From positions 1-48,796 of the forward strand of contig JAUIFE010000041.1 in assembly GCA_030429565.1 (NCBI GenBank): 48,796 nucleotides of DNA, in the 5' to 3' direction. Position numbers and translations under genes: made by a program. This document shows, piece after piece, positions 18,863 through 29,600 of this stretch (position 1 is its first letter; each line of letters opens with the position of its first letter). The notes below the pieces were generated by a model. It saw only the letters and a list, made by a program, of their open reading frames with translations, was not told the origin of the DNA and ran no database searches. Source of the stretch: Holophagae bacterium. GTDB lineage: Bacteria > Acidobacteriota > Holophagae > Acanthopleuribacterales > Acanthopleuribacteraceae.

Positions 18863-19270
18863 ATGACGTTGACACCAGAAATCACGACCCCGACCTCACA
18901 CCACGCGCTCGAAGAAGTGGCGGCGGCATCGCGCCGTTGGATTGCGGCCTTTAACTTGGGCGATGTCGACACCTGTGTCGCCACCTATCTTGCCGATGCT
19001 GAAATGGTGGCGGACCCGATGGGTCGCTTCCAAGGCCATGCGGCGATCGACGGCTTTTGGCGTCCTTTCGTGGCGGGCGGTGCGGGCGCCTTGACCTATC
19101 ACGAAGTTCAACTCAGCCAACAAAATGACGGTTCGGTGCTGCTGAGTGCGCGTTGGACGATGAATGTCGGCGCCGGCGTGATTTACAAGGAACGCTGGCA
19201 GAAAGACGAACAAGATGTGTGGCGTTTGGCGTTTGATCATTTTGAAGTGAAGGAACAATACTCCGCTTAG
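18863..19270 (+). CDS. SnoaL/NTF2-like domain protein
   Basis: The protein has 135 residues with the cone-shaped alpha+beta pattern of SnoaL-like/NTF2-like proteins: an N-terminal helix (ASRRWIAAFNLGDVDTCVATY), MVADPMGRFQGHAAIDGFWRP, then beta strands ending in WRLAFDHFEVKEQ. Such proteins are small-molecule binders or isomerases and cyclases; the substrate cannot be read here. No signal peptide is present, so it should be cytosolic. The ATG at 18863 follows CAGGAG at good spacing. It is divergent from the LysR gene and probably under its control; a strong terminator follows. Confidence 0.8.
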   Translation: MTLTPEITTPTSHHALEEVAAASRRWIAAFNLGDVDTCVATYLADAEMVADPMGRFQGHAAIDGFWRPFVAGGAGALTYHEVQLSQQNDGSVLLSARWTMNVGAGVIYKERWQKDEQDVWRLAFDHFEVKEQYSA

Positions 19271-19294
19271 CGCTGCGGTCCTCGGCCGCAAAAA

Positions 19295-19326
19295 GCCCCG
19301 TTTCGAAACGGGGCAAACTTTTTTCG
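19295..19326 (+). terminator. Intrinsic terminator after the NTF2-like gene
   Basis: GCCCCGTTTCGAAACGGGGC (19295-19314) is a perfect palindromic stem-loop followed by AAAC and a T-run (19319-19324), 24 bases after the stop codon. An A-run on the other side could make it weakly bidirectional. Confidence 0.85.
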
Positions 19327-19369
19327 CGACGGTAACGACAGAACCTCTGTGCCGAAAGGGGAGGTCTAC

Positions 19370-20440
19370 GTGAAACAGGTATGTTGGTTAGGGATGATGA
19401 CTGCTTTATGCGCGACAGCATGGGCGGCGCCGACGGAATTTGTTGAGGAATCGTTTTTGGTTGAAACCGGGAAAGACGCGGTGGTGCTGGCCGGCACCTT
19501 GACCCTGCCAAAAGGGCAAGCGCCGGTGGCCACGGTCGTTTTTATTTCAGGTTCGGGCGGCCATGTACGCGACCAAGTGATTTCGGGAACACCGATGTTC
19601 GCGGTAATGGCCAAAACACTGGCGCGCCAAGGTGTTGCCAGCCTGCGCGTCGATGATCGCGGCGTCGGCGATTCGAGCGGGCCGACCGTGCAACAGAGCA
19701 CGACCCGTGATCGCGCCGACGACATTCGCGCCTGCCTGCGCAAGTTACGTGGTCGGCAGGCCTTACAACAAGCACCGCTTGGGCTAATTGGTCACAGCGA
19801 AGGTGCAATCATTGCGCCAATCGTTGCCGCTGAAGAACCCGACCTCGCTTTTTTGGTGCTGCTCAGCGCGCCGACCCGCAAAGGTGCGACGGTGTTTATC
19901 GAGCAACAAATGGCGCAGACCAAAGCGGCCGGTACCCACAATCGCGAAGAGATGGACGTTTTGCAAAAGGCCCTGACCCACTTGGTCGAGACGGTGACTG
20001 CAGGCAAAGCCCAACCATCGGTGGAAGCGGCGGTGACCCAGCTTTTCAAGGCGTGGAAGGCGCCGGAGGATGCGTTTAAAGGCAATGACGTCGCCCATTT
20101 CGCGGCCGCCATGAGCACGCCCTGGCGCCGTTACTTTTTCGAATACGACCCGGCACCGGCCTTGCGCAAAATTGAACAACCGGTGATGGTGGTTTACGGT
20201 GCCGGTGATTTGCAAACGGCCTTCGCTACCCATGCCCCGATGATGTTGGCTGCGATTACTGCAGCACCGACCAATCAATTCGATTTGGTGTTGTTGGCGG
20301 ACGAAGACCACTTTTTCCTGCGCGCTCCAGGCGAGCCGCCGGGCAAACACATTTACGGCAAAATGGTGCTTTCGAAAGAGTTACAGACACGGGTCGGTAA
20401 CTGGATTCTCACTCGGGTTGGCAAGCAAACCCAGGGTTAA
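19370..20440 (+). CDS. Secreted alpha/beta hydrolase
   Basis: The protein has 356 residues. It starts with a Sec signal peptide (MKQVCWLGMMTALCATAWA, then APTEF), so it is probably periplasmic or secreted. The alpha/beta-hydrolase core is clear: VVFISGSGGHVRDQ (oxyanion-loop region), LRVDDRGVGDSSGP, the nucleophile elbow GLIGHSEGAI (Ser143), VMVVYGAGDLQ (acid strand) and a likely catalytic His in ADEDHFF. It resembles the S9/dienelactone-hydrolase-like esterases; the substrate is unknown. The start is a GTG at 19370 preceded by GGGGAGG; a GTG 21 bases upstream is less likely because it would disrupt the signal peptide. It converges with the methyltransferase gene; only a weak hairpin near 20452-20475 lies between. 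Confidence 0.86.
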   Translation: MKQVCWLGMMTALCATAWAAPTEFVEESFLVETGKDAVVLAGTLTLPKGQAPVATVVFISGSGGHVRDQVISGTPMFAVMAKTLARQGVASLRVDDRGVGDSSGPTVQQSTTRDRADDIRACLRKLRGRQALQQAPLGLIGHSEGAIIAPIVAAEEPDLAFLVLLSAPTRKGATVFIEQQMAQTKAAGTHNREEMDVLQKALTHLVETVTAGKAQPSVEAAVTQLFKAWKAPEDAFKGNDVAHFAAAMSTPWRRYFFEYDPAPALRKIEQPVMVVYGAGDLQTAFATHAPMMLAAITAAPTNQFDLVLLADEDHFFLRAPGEPPGKHIYGKMVLSKELQTRVGNWILTRVGKQTQG

Positions 20441-20524
20441 TACCGCGCAGCCCAGGCGTTTTCCCTGGCCTGCTATGCCTATTATTAACAGCGCTTTGGT
20501 ATTTTTAATGAAGAACGGAACGGT

Positions 20525-21130
20525 TTAATCGTTGCGGCGGGCGAGGACCAAGACGCCGGTGTGGCGGTGGGCGGCACCGTCGTAGGTGACCTCTTTTTCT
20601 TTCTGCTCGGCGCGTTCGATGGTTAAGCCGGTGGGCAGGTCGGCGACGACTTGCTCGAGTGGGGCGAAAATTTCGGCCGGGACTTGATCGTTGGGAGGTT
20701 CCACGTCGGTAATGCCGATGTACAGCAATCGGCCACCGACGGCTAAGGATGCGGCTGCGCGTTGCAACATCAATTTTCGTTGCTCGGCGGGTAGGTGGAT
20801 GTAGCCGAAGAGCACCAAATCTAAGGGGTGCTTGGGTTCGTAGGCGAGTAGGTCACCGGTGGCAATATCCAGTCGCCATTGGTTTTGGCGGGCGCGTTCG
20901 GCGGCGGCGTTAAGTGCGGTGCTCGCATAATCGACGGCAGTTACCTGCCAGCCGCGTTCGGCCAACCACAACGCATTGGCGCCGTCGCCCGCGCCTAAAT
21001 CGGCGGCGTGGCCAGGTGGAAAGGATGCGACGATGTCGGTGAAAAGTGGGTCGGGTGCGGCGATGGTCCCGTCGCTTTGTTGGTAAATCGATTCCCACAT
21101 ATCCTGCAGAAAAAGGGGTTGCTTGTTCAT
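20525..21130 (-). CDS. Class I SAM-dependent methyltransferase
   Basis: The protein has 201 residues. Motif I (HAADLGAGDGANALWLAERG, about 38-57) binds S-adenosylmethionine, followed by VTAVDYASTALNAA with the acidic ribose-binding residue, and DLVLFGYIHLP as motif IV. It resembles the small TehB/thiopurine-methyltransferase-like group that often methylates metalloids or xenobiotics; the substrate is inferred only in that general sense. Its ATG overlaps the stop of the TetR gene (ATGA), so the two are translationally coupled and the enzyme is probably induced by the ligand of that regulator. Confidence 0.87.
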   Translation of the reverse strand: MNKQPLFLQDMWESIYQQSDGTIAAPDPLFTDIVASFPPGHAADLGAGDGANALWLAERGWQVTAVDYASTALNAAAERARQNQWRLDIATGDLLAYEPKHPLDLVLFGYIHLPAEQRKLMLQRAAASLAVGGRLLYIGITDVEPPNDQVPAEIFAPLEQVVADLPTGLTIERAEQKEKEVTYDGAAHRHTGVLVLARRND

Positions 21131-21702
21131 AGTGACGCCTCCGGTGCGTTTGATGGGTCGGTGTCAAAGACGCCGCGTGCAAATGTTCGCCAGGCCAAAC
21201 GCGGCAGGTCGCGTGGTGCGACGGAGCCCTGGCGGTGACATTCCCAGGCGGCGGCGACCACGCCGTCGAAACTGTGATAAACCCAATCGACCGGCAGGTC
21301 GGCTGCGATTTCGCCGCGTGTTTGCAGCGTTTGGATTAGCGCTAGGATGCGGCGGTTTAAATCCGCGAAGGGACAGGTCTCGCGATCGTGGTCGTGGTGT
21401 TCAGCCAGGTCGTTGACAAGGATGTGGTAGCCGTTTTGGCGTGTGACGCAGGCTTCCAGTAACAGCCGCAATTGGTCATGGGCGTCGGCCCCGCTCGCAG
21501 CTAGGCTGTGCACGAGTTCAAGCGTTTGGGCGACAAGGTGCTGTTGCACGGCGACGAGCAGCAGTTCGCGGCTCTTGAAACAGCGATGCAAGGTCATGCG
21601 ACTCACACCCGCCGCTTCAGCGATTTGGGCCAAAGTGGCTTGTGGTTTTTGGGCAAGACAGGTAACAGCGCTCAGCATAATGCGTTGACGGGTTGAAACC
21701 AC
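21127..21702 (-). CDS. TetR family transcriptional regulator
   Basis: The 191-residue protein has a TetR-type HTH at the N-terminus (ATLAQIAEAAGVSRMTLHRC, followed by FKSRELLL, about 22-52) and an all-helical ligand-binding domain after it (about 60-185). The start is a GTG at 21702 with AGGAGG 7 bases upstream. It is the first gene of a two-gene operon with the methyltransferase (4-base ATGA overlap). A palindromic operator lies 29-54 bases upstream, so autoregulation is expected. Confidence 0.88.
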   Translation of the reverse strand: MVSTRQRIMLSAVTCLAQKPQATLAQIAEAAGVSRMTLHRCFKSRELLLVAVQQHLVAQTLELVHSLAASGADAHDQLRLLLEACVTRQNGYHILVNDLAEHHDHDRETCPFADLNRRILALIQTLQTRGEIAADLPVDWVYHSFDGVVAAAWECHRQGSVAPRDLPRLAWRTFARGVFDTDPSNAPEASL

Positions 21703-21730
21703 GACATACCTCCTCGGCTGATACGCGAGA

Positions 21731-21756
21731 GTAACATCTGTTACACCGGTGTAACA
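21731..21756. promoter_or_regulatory. Palindromic operator upstream of the tetR-methyltransferase operon
   Basis: TGTTACACCGGTGTAACA (21739-21756) is a perfect 18-base palindrome. An overlapping repeat, GTAAC-ATCT-GTTAC (21731-21744), shares its left arm, so three GTAAC/GTTAC half-sites are spaced along 26 bases. It lies just upstream of the TetR start and has the size and symmetry of a TetR-family operator. Confidence 0.7.
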
Positions 21757-21870
21757 AACAAAAAAATTTGGCGGCTGTTGTTGCAGCCATGCAGTGATTG
21801 GCCGCCTCAGCGGGGAAACGGTATTCAGTATGACGGTAAGGCAGGCGCGGACAAGTAACGACGGCCGGGT

Positions 21871-22212
21871 TTAAAACGGAAACGCGCCTAAAAAGCGGCG
21901 CCACCGCGTCGGCTGATAATCGGCAAACACTTGCTGCAGCGGTGCCCAGTCGGGGACCTCAGTGTTAACGTTGTTGGCGCTGACGGTGTAGCGGTCGTTG
22001 TCGCCGAAGGGTTCCCAGACGGCAAAGTCGATGCCGTAGTAAGTGAACGTCAGGCGGTCGTCCGGTTCGTGAAACCACGAACAAATAACCACGTCGGTCA
22101 CCTGCGGCACGTGCCGCAAGAGCCTGGCAATGGTGCGGTGACTGATGTAAATGTTCTCGAACTCGAAGCCGGTGTAACGGCCGTCGTTGCTGTGGCAGTG
22201 AAAAATTTGCAC
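21871..22212 (-). CDS. Hypothetical 113-residue protein downstream of the NRPS
   Basis: The protein has 113 residues, starts at a GTG (22212) with GAGGGAC a few bases upstream and ends at 21871. It is a compact soluble alpha/beta sequence (FEFENIYISHRTIARLLRHV, VVICSWFHEP, YYGIDFAVWEPFGDND, WAPLQQVFADYQPTRW). No family was recognised; it is not MbtH, since the characteristic MbtH Trp pattern is absent. It lies 78 bases after the NRPS stop on the same strand and may be cotranscribed, so a role in biosynthesis, self-protection or nothing at all is possible. Confidence 0.65.
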   Translation of the reverse strand: MQIFHCHSNDGRYTGFEFENIYISHRTIARLLRHVPQVTDVVICSWFHEPDDRLTFTYYGIDFAVWEPFGDNDRYTVSANNVNTEVPDWAPLQQVFADYQPTRWRRFLGAFPF

Positions 22213-22290
22213 CCAGGTCCCTCAAGTTGGGATGATTCGCTTGCACCCAACCATTGTATGAGGATTGGGAAGATCCTGCAAATAGGTTGC

Positions 22291-23630
22291 TTAGGCTTCT
22301 TTGGTCGAGGTTGCGATGGTTTGCAGGAAATCAACCAGGCTGAGGGCCATTGATTCGGCCGTGTCCGACGCGAACAGGCCGGCGTCGTACTCAAGGTCGA
22401 GGCCGAGGCGGCCGTCCTCTTGTTCGTAGGCATAAAGCGAGAGGTCGAACTTGGCGGTGGCGTGGCGCGGTGCGTCGTCCAAGGTGGCGAAACTGGGTTT
22501 GACCCAAATGTCGTCATCGTCGCTGTCGCGCGCTTCTTGGCCGTCACCGGACCTGGCGCCGAAACGGAGATCGCGGAAGTTTTGGAAGCTGTACATCACG
22601 TTGATGAGGTTGGCGCGTGCGCCGCGGCGGTCGCCGCCGAGCATGGACACAATCGATTCGTAGGGGAAATCCCCGTAACGCATGGCGGCGCCCATTTCGG
22701 TGGTGACGCGGTCGAGTAAGTCGTCATAGGTTAGGTCTTCCTGCAGCGACATGCGGATGAGCAGAATGTTGGTGAACAGCCCGACCATTTCCTGCAGTTC
22801 GGGCAGCTCGCGGTTGGCGTAACCAATGCCGATCAAAATGTCTTCACGTTGGGTGATGCGGTACATCAGGAAAAACCAAACGGCGAGCACGGTGTTGGCA
22901 AGGGTCGTGCCGCGTTTGGTGGCCAAACTCTTCAGCGCTTCGGTGATTTCAACGGGAAGCGTGCGGCTCTCGAGTCCACCGAGCGAGGGACGGTCGAAAT
23001 CGCGCGCGTAATCGTAGGGGAGTGGCAGCGGGTCGGGTGCGTCACTGAGTCGTTGCCGCCAAAAACGCTGGGCGGCGCTCCAGTCGCGGCTGTCGAGGTA
23101 GTGGGCTAGATCGTGGAACTGCAAAACCTGGGGCGGGAGTGGATTGGGTTTATTGCCCGCAAGGGCTTGGTAGAGTCGCGACCACTCATCCAGTAAAACG
23201 GCTAAACCCCAGCCATCAATTAAGATATTGTGCATGGCCAAGTAAAAACGGGTGCTGTCGTCGCCTTCGCGGACAATCAGCAGGCGCCAAGCCAGACCTT
23301 TTTCCAGGTGGAAGGGGGTGTAGACGGTTTCCATGGCAAGTTTGGCGATTTCTCCCAGGTCGGCGGTGTAGCGCACGGTCAGGTATTCCTTGAGATTGCG
23401 GCGCACGTCCTCCAGATCGAGCAACCGGGCCAAGGCGGTGCCGTCCTCATCGTAAAACGCGGTGCGCATCACGTCGTGGCGATTGATTAAGGCGACCGTG
23501 GCGCGGCGGAATGAATCCCAATCCCAGCGGCCGTGCATGCGGAAACCCGCCGACATGTGCCAAGTCGTGTCGGTACCGCCGTGCAGCAGGTAAAGGAAGT
23601 AGAGGCGACGTTGCGTCGGTGTGAGCGGGT
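22291..23630 (-). other. Terminal condensation domain with HN in place of HH
   Basis: After T6 the protein continues with a full-length C domain (YPLTPTQRRLYFL start, GYANRELPELQEMVGLFTNI, GDFPYESIV) and then stops. The catalytic motif reads MHNILIDGWG: the second His of HHxxxDG, normally catalytic, is Asn (codon AAT at 23227-23229). There is no thioesterase or reductase after it. Confidence 0.8.
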
Positions 23631-26600
23631 AGGTGTCACTTTGCGCGGCCGGTTCGATGGCGACGGCACCCGCGACGGGCGCATTTTCCAGCAGCGCCAC
23701 CATGTCGGCGAAGATCGGCGTTTGGAAGACATCGCGAATGCTGATGTCGCGTTCCATTTCGGCGCGGATGCGGGCGGTTAAGACAGTGGCGCGCAAGCTG
23801 TGGCCGCCCAGCTCGAAGAAGTGGTCTTGGGCGTGCGGTTTGGGACAGTGCAACAGCGCGGACCATAGTTGCGCGAGCTGTTCGGCGGTTTCGCCGGCAA
23901 GGCTGTCGCCGCGATCTTCGCTGCCGATGTGGTGGCGTGGATCGGGTTCAGGTAAGCGGTTGATTTGGATTTTACCGCCGACGCCGAGCGGGAAACGGCG
24001 CACGGTGACGTAATAGGTGGGTACCATGTAGTGCGGCAGACGGTTGCGCAGCCAGTGGCGCAGTTCCGCCGGTGAGAGTGGCGCATAGGCGGGCAACCAC
24101 TTGATGTAGGCGGCGAGGGTCGGTTCGCCGACCGTGTCATTGCGTTGGGTGACGACGGCTAGATCGACGGCTTGGTGTTTGCCAAGCATGGCGGCGATTT
24201 CACCGAGATCGACGCGAAACCCGCGAATTTTGAGGCGGCCGTCGAAGCGACCGATGATTTCCAGGCAGCCGTCGTTGCGCCAGCGGCCGAGGTCGCCGGT
24301 TCGGTAGAGGCGCAGGCCGTCACGGAAGGGGTGTGGCACCCAGGCCAGTGCGCTGGCGGCGGCATCGCGCCAGTAGCCGCGCGCCAAACCTTCGCCGCCG
24401 ATACACACCTCGCCGATAACGCCGGCGGGCAGGATTTGACCGAGTTCATCGAGCACGAGCGTTTCGGTGTTTGCGATGGGACGACCAACCGGCACCACGT
24501 CCTCGCTCAGGTCGTCGGTGGTGACGGTGTGTAAATGCGAACAAACCGCCGTCTCGGTGGGGCCGTAGGCGTTGACCAGGGTGTGGTAGTGGCTGTAGTG
24601 GCGCAGGTCCTCAAGGATCGGCTGGTCGCCGCTCGAAGCAATCAGGCGCACGCTGGGCAAAGCCCGTTTTTCCAATGTATGCAGGAACGAAGGTGGCAAG
24701 GTGACCACGGTGACGGCTTTTTCTTCACAATACGCGGCGAAGTGGTCGGGCGCGAAAGCCTCGCGATCCATCAACACCAAACAGGCGCCGCTAAACAGGG
24801 CGGTGAAAACCTCGGACATGGCAACGTCGAACATGGGCGACGCAAATTGCAACACGCGATCGCCGTCGCTGATGCCGTAGTGTTCCATTTTGGCAAAGGT
24901 ACTGTTGATAAAAGCGCGTTGTGCGACCATCACCGTTTTGGGTGCACCGCGTGAACCGGAGGTGGAAATCAAGTAGGCGAGGTTGGCTGCCATCGGCAGG
25001 GGACACTCGCCGCGATGGGCCGGTTCGCGGCCGTCTTCGTGTAACAGCGAAGGTGTGGTTAGTTTGATATCGCGTTCCTGCAGGGCGTCCTCGGGCCAGT
25101 CCTCGTGGTTGCCGAACAGCAAACGCACACCGGTTTCGTCGAGGATCTGCAAGCGCCGCAGCAATGGCAGTTCGGGATCGAGATAGTGGAATACGCCACC
25201 GGCGAGGGCGATGCCCAGCAAGCACTGCACCCATTCGCCTTGATAACGGTCGAGTGCGACGGTGACGGGTTGCTCCAAATCTATGTCGCGTTGCCACAGC
25301 GCATGGGCGATTTCGCCGGCGAGGTTGAGCAAGGTGGCGTAAGTGGTTTTTTCGTCGCCGACCAAAAGCGCGACATGATCGTGGAACTGCTGGGCACGCG
25401 CTTCAATCAAACGCGGCAAGGGTTGATGCAGCGGATAGTTGGCGACGCGACCCTGGGCGAAGCGGCGTTGAATGAGGTCGAGCCGTTCCGGTGGAATAAA
25501 AGAGAGATAGCCGACAGGCTCGTGTGTGGTGGCTAAGGCAGAGAGAGCTAACTGGCGGAACTGCGCTAGAAAATGAGTCATGCGATCACGGCTGTAGAGG
25601 TCTTTGCGCCAAGTTAATTCCAGGTCCAAGGTGCCGTCCAAGGCGTCGCGCATTTGCAAGGTGATGTCGAAGATGCAGGTCGGTTCGGCCTGGCGTGACG
25701 GCGTGAATTGCAGATCGGGACCAAAATCGAGCTCGTCGAGATCGTGGTTCTGCCAGGAGAACATCACGTCGAACAGCGGGTGGTGGGCCAGGTCGCGAGG
25801 CGGATCCAACTCGCGCACCAACTGGTCGAAAGGGTAGTCGCCGTATTCGAAGGCCTTGTCGCAGAGCTGGTGGACCCGTTTGAGCAGGTTCTTAAAGGAA
25901 TCGGCCGGGTCGACGTGGATCGGCAAGGCCAAGGTATTGGCGAACAGGCCGAACATGTCGGCGGTTTCCTGGCGTTCGCGGCCGGAAACGACGGTGCCGA
26001 CCACCCAATCGCGGGCCGAGCTCTGGCGGTAAAGCAAAATGGCGAACAACGTCAGCCAGGTCGTGTAACTGCTGGTGCCCTGTTGCGCCGCCAGTCGGCG
26101 CACCGCCGCGCCGAGTTCCTTATCGAAGTGGTCACTTAGTTTTTCGCCCGCATAGGTGCGAATACCACCACGCGGGCGGTCGGTGGGTAACAGGGTCAGC
26201 GGCGGCAGCGGATCAAAGCAATCGTGCCAGAACTCACGGGCGCGCTGTACCGTTTCGCCGTTTTCCTCAAAGCGTGTGCGCTGCCAGGCCGCCCAGTCGC
26301 CGTAATGCAGGCGCGCGGTGTCGGGCGCCGCAACCTTGTTTTGCTGCATCAACGCATTGAGGCGCCGCGTAAACAAGGCTACCGACCAGCCGTCGGCAAT
26401 AATGTGGTGCATGGTGATCGAAAATAGGAAGTAGTCATCGCTGAGTTGAACCAACAACCAACGCAAGGGGCGACCGGCGCCGAGGTCGAATGGTTCGCTA
26501 ATCACTTGCTGTGAAAGCGCATAGGCTTTGGCGATGTGGGCTTCGTCCAGGCCGTCACCCGTGCTGTTTTGATTTTGATCGGGCTCGCGCAAATCTTCCA

Positions 26601-29600
26601 TGGTGAAGTCAAAGGCGCGTTCAGCGGGAATGGGTCGTTGGTAAACCGAGCCGTCTTCTTCCTCGAAGGCGACGCGCAAAATGGGATGCTGCGATACAAG
26701 CGTTTGGCAGGCCTGACGCAGGCGCTCGGGGTCGAGCGTGCCCTCGACCCAAAAGGCGGCGCTGAGGTTGTAGGCGACCGAGGCGGTGGCAACCTTTTGC
26801 ACAATGTACATGCGTTGTTGGGCGAAAGAGGCCGGATAACGCTCGCTGCCGCCGTGATCGAAACGAGGAATCGGCTCCCCACCTTTGTTTTTGCGGGCGC
26901 GTCGCAATTTTTCCTGATCGCGTAGGTGCTGGGCTAAATCGGCAATGGTTGGGTTCTCAAAGACGGCGCGGGCGTGCAAGGCCACGCCGTAGTGTTCCAT
27001 TAACAGCGTTTTTAATTTGAGCGCCGACAACGAGTGACCGCCGAGCTCGAAAAAGTGATCGTAAATGCCGACTTCCTCGAGGTTGAGAATCAGGCAGAAC
27101 AAATCGTAGAGCATTTGCTCAAAGCGGTCGCGTGGTGGGTCGAGGTCGTCGGGCCGGATGCCGCCGCGCTCCGGTTCCGGCAACTTGGCCTGGTCGACTT
27201 TGCCGTTGGCGGTGACCGGCAAGGCGTCGAGGAACACGAAGTGACTGGGCACCATATAAGAGATGAGGCGGTGTAACAGTTGGTGGCGCAACTCGTCGGC
27301 GGTGACCGGCGTTTTGGCGACGATGTAGGCGACCAAATGCTGGGCGGCGGCCACTTGGCGCACCATCACAAAGGCGTCCTGCACCGCTGGGTTGTCGCGC
27401 AACGCGTGCTTGACCTCGTCGCACTCGATGCGGAACCCGTGCAAGCTGACCTGGTTGTCGCGACGACCCATGAAGACAAGTTCGCCCTGCTCGTTCCAGA
27501 AACCGAGGTCGCCGGTTAGATAAAGCCGCTCCCCATGGGCAAAGGGATGCGGTACAAAACGTTCGGCGGTCCAGCGTGATGACAAATAGCCGCGCGCCAA
27601 ACCCGGCCCGGCAATGGCGATTTCACCGGTGACCCCGATGGGCGCCGGCACGAAGCGCGCGTTAAGTACCCACAACTCGCAGTTGGCCAGCGGGTGACCG
27701 AGCGGGACACCGAACGGATAAGGGCGCTGCGGTTCGACGAAGTGGTTGGAGGCGCAAACAGAGGTTTCGGAGGGACCGTACGCATTGACGACCACCTTGT
27801 CGCGTGCGTAATAACGCAAGTCACCAGGATCCCCCGCTTCGCCGGCCGAAATAAGGAACTTCAATCCAGGCAAGTCTTTACGATCAAGCGTGCGCAAGTA
27901 GGCCGGCGGCATCAAGGCCCAGGTGATTTGGTTTTCGGCGATAAAGGCGAGGAAATGGTTTTGGTCGCGGTAGGTGTCGTAGTCGACGCAATACAGGGCG
28001 GCGCCGTGGAATAGCGCGATGAAGGTTTCGTACAGAGAGGCGTCGAAGCCGAGATCGGCCAGTTTAAGCAGGCGTTCGCGCGGCGAGATTTCGAAGGCGC
28101 GCCCTTGATCGAGGGCGGTGTTGATCAAACCGCGATGGGTACCGACCACGCCTTTGGGACGGCCGGTCGAGCCCGAGGTGAAAATAATGGTAGCGGCTTG
28201 GTCGAGGTCGATGTTGACGACCGGCGGCTTTTTGCGGGCGCGCGGCAGTTTGTTTTGAATGATGACCGGCATGTCGAGCGGTTCGTCGAGCCAGGCCAGC
28301 AGGTCTTGGTATAAATGTTCGGGGCCGAGCATCAGGGCCGCTTCGGCGTCGCGCAACATGGTTAGGGCGCGGTCACCTGGCACGGCTTGGCTGATCGGCA
28401 TGTACACGGCACCGGCCTTGAGAATGCCGAGCATGAACACAATCGCCAACTCGTTGGGTTCCGCCAGCACCGCGACGACCACTTCGCGACCTTTTAACTC
28501 CGGCCGTTTCAGGAGTTTGTGGGCTAAGCCGTTGGCGTAAGCGTCCAGTTCGCCGTAGGTCATGCGGTGTTTGCGATTGACGATGGCGATTTCGTCGGCG
28601 TACTGCTTGGCGCGTTCACCAAATAAACTGACCGCGTCGACGTTGGGCAGCGTCAAACCGGCTACGTTTTGGAAGGATTCCAGTTGCTGCCATTCGGTGT
28701 GATGCAAGATGTTGATACTACCGATGCGTTGGTCGGGATTGCTGCACACCTGTTCGGCCAATTCCATGAAGTGGCGACCGCAGCGTTTAATGAACTTTTC
28801 TTCGAACAAGGCGGTGCGGTACTCGATATCCAGCAACAACTGGTGGCGGCTGAGGGTGAAGTTAAGGGTGAGATCGTAACGACTGCTGCCGCGTTTGAGG
28901 GGGAAGGGTTGCAGGGTCAACCCCTCGAGTTCGGGTAATTCCTCGACGCCGTCTTGTAGGACGAGGACAACGTCAAACAGCGGCGTGCGTGAAAGGTCCT
29001 TGCTGTCACCAACGGCCGCAAGTATTTCATCGAAGGGCAAATCGCCGTGCTCATAAAAGTCGGCGGCACCGGCGGCAATGCGCTGGACCAGTGCGCTGAA
29101 CGGCAGGTTGTCGTTGAGGCGGGTGCGCAGCGGCAACATGTTGATAAAGAAGCCGATTTGCCTGGCAAGGTCGGCGTGATTGCGACCGGCGGCGGGGGTG
29201 CCGATGACGATGTCGTGGCTGCCCGTGTAGCGATGCAGCAAGGTTTTGAACAACGCCGCTAGCAACACAAACAGCGACACACCTTGTTGGGCGGCCAACT
29301 GCTCTAGGTGGGCACTCAGTGCTTGTCCGGGTGTGACCGAGTAGGTGGCGCCGGCGTCAGCTTTGACGGCGGGTCGCGGTCGGTAACTGGGCAGGTTGAG
29401 CGGCTCGGGTGCCGGCGTCCAGCGTTCGCGCCAAAAGTCGCGCCGCGTTTGCAGCCAGGCTTCCGTGCGGCGGCGCGTCTCATAGGCCACATAATCGCGA
29501 TATTGCAGGCGCGGCGCTTTCAGTGGGTCGGGTAAGTCGTTGATCAGCGCGTGGTACAGCAACTGCAGTTCTTCAACCAGGAACCGCAGCGACAAGCCGT

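Noticed and set aside
20450..20480. Possible terminator between the hydrolase and methyltransferase genes
   Set aside because: A short hairpin (CCAGG/CCTGG with a mismatch) is present but no T-tract follows on either strand, so it was not called.
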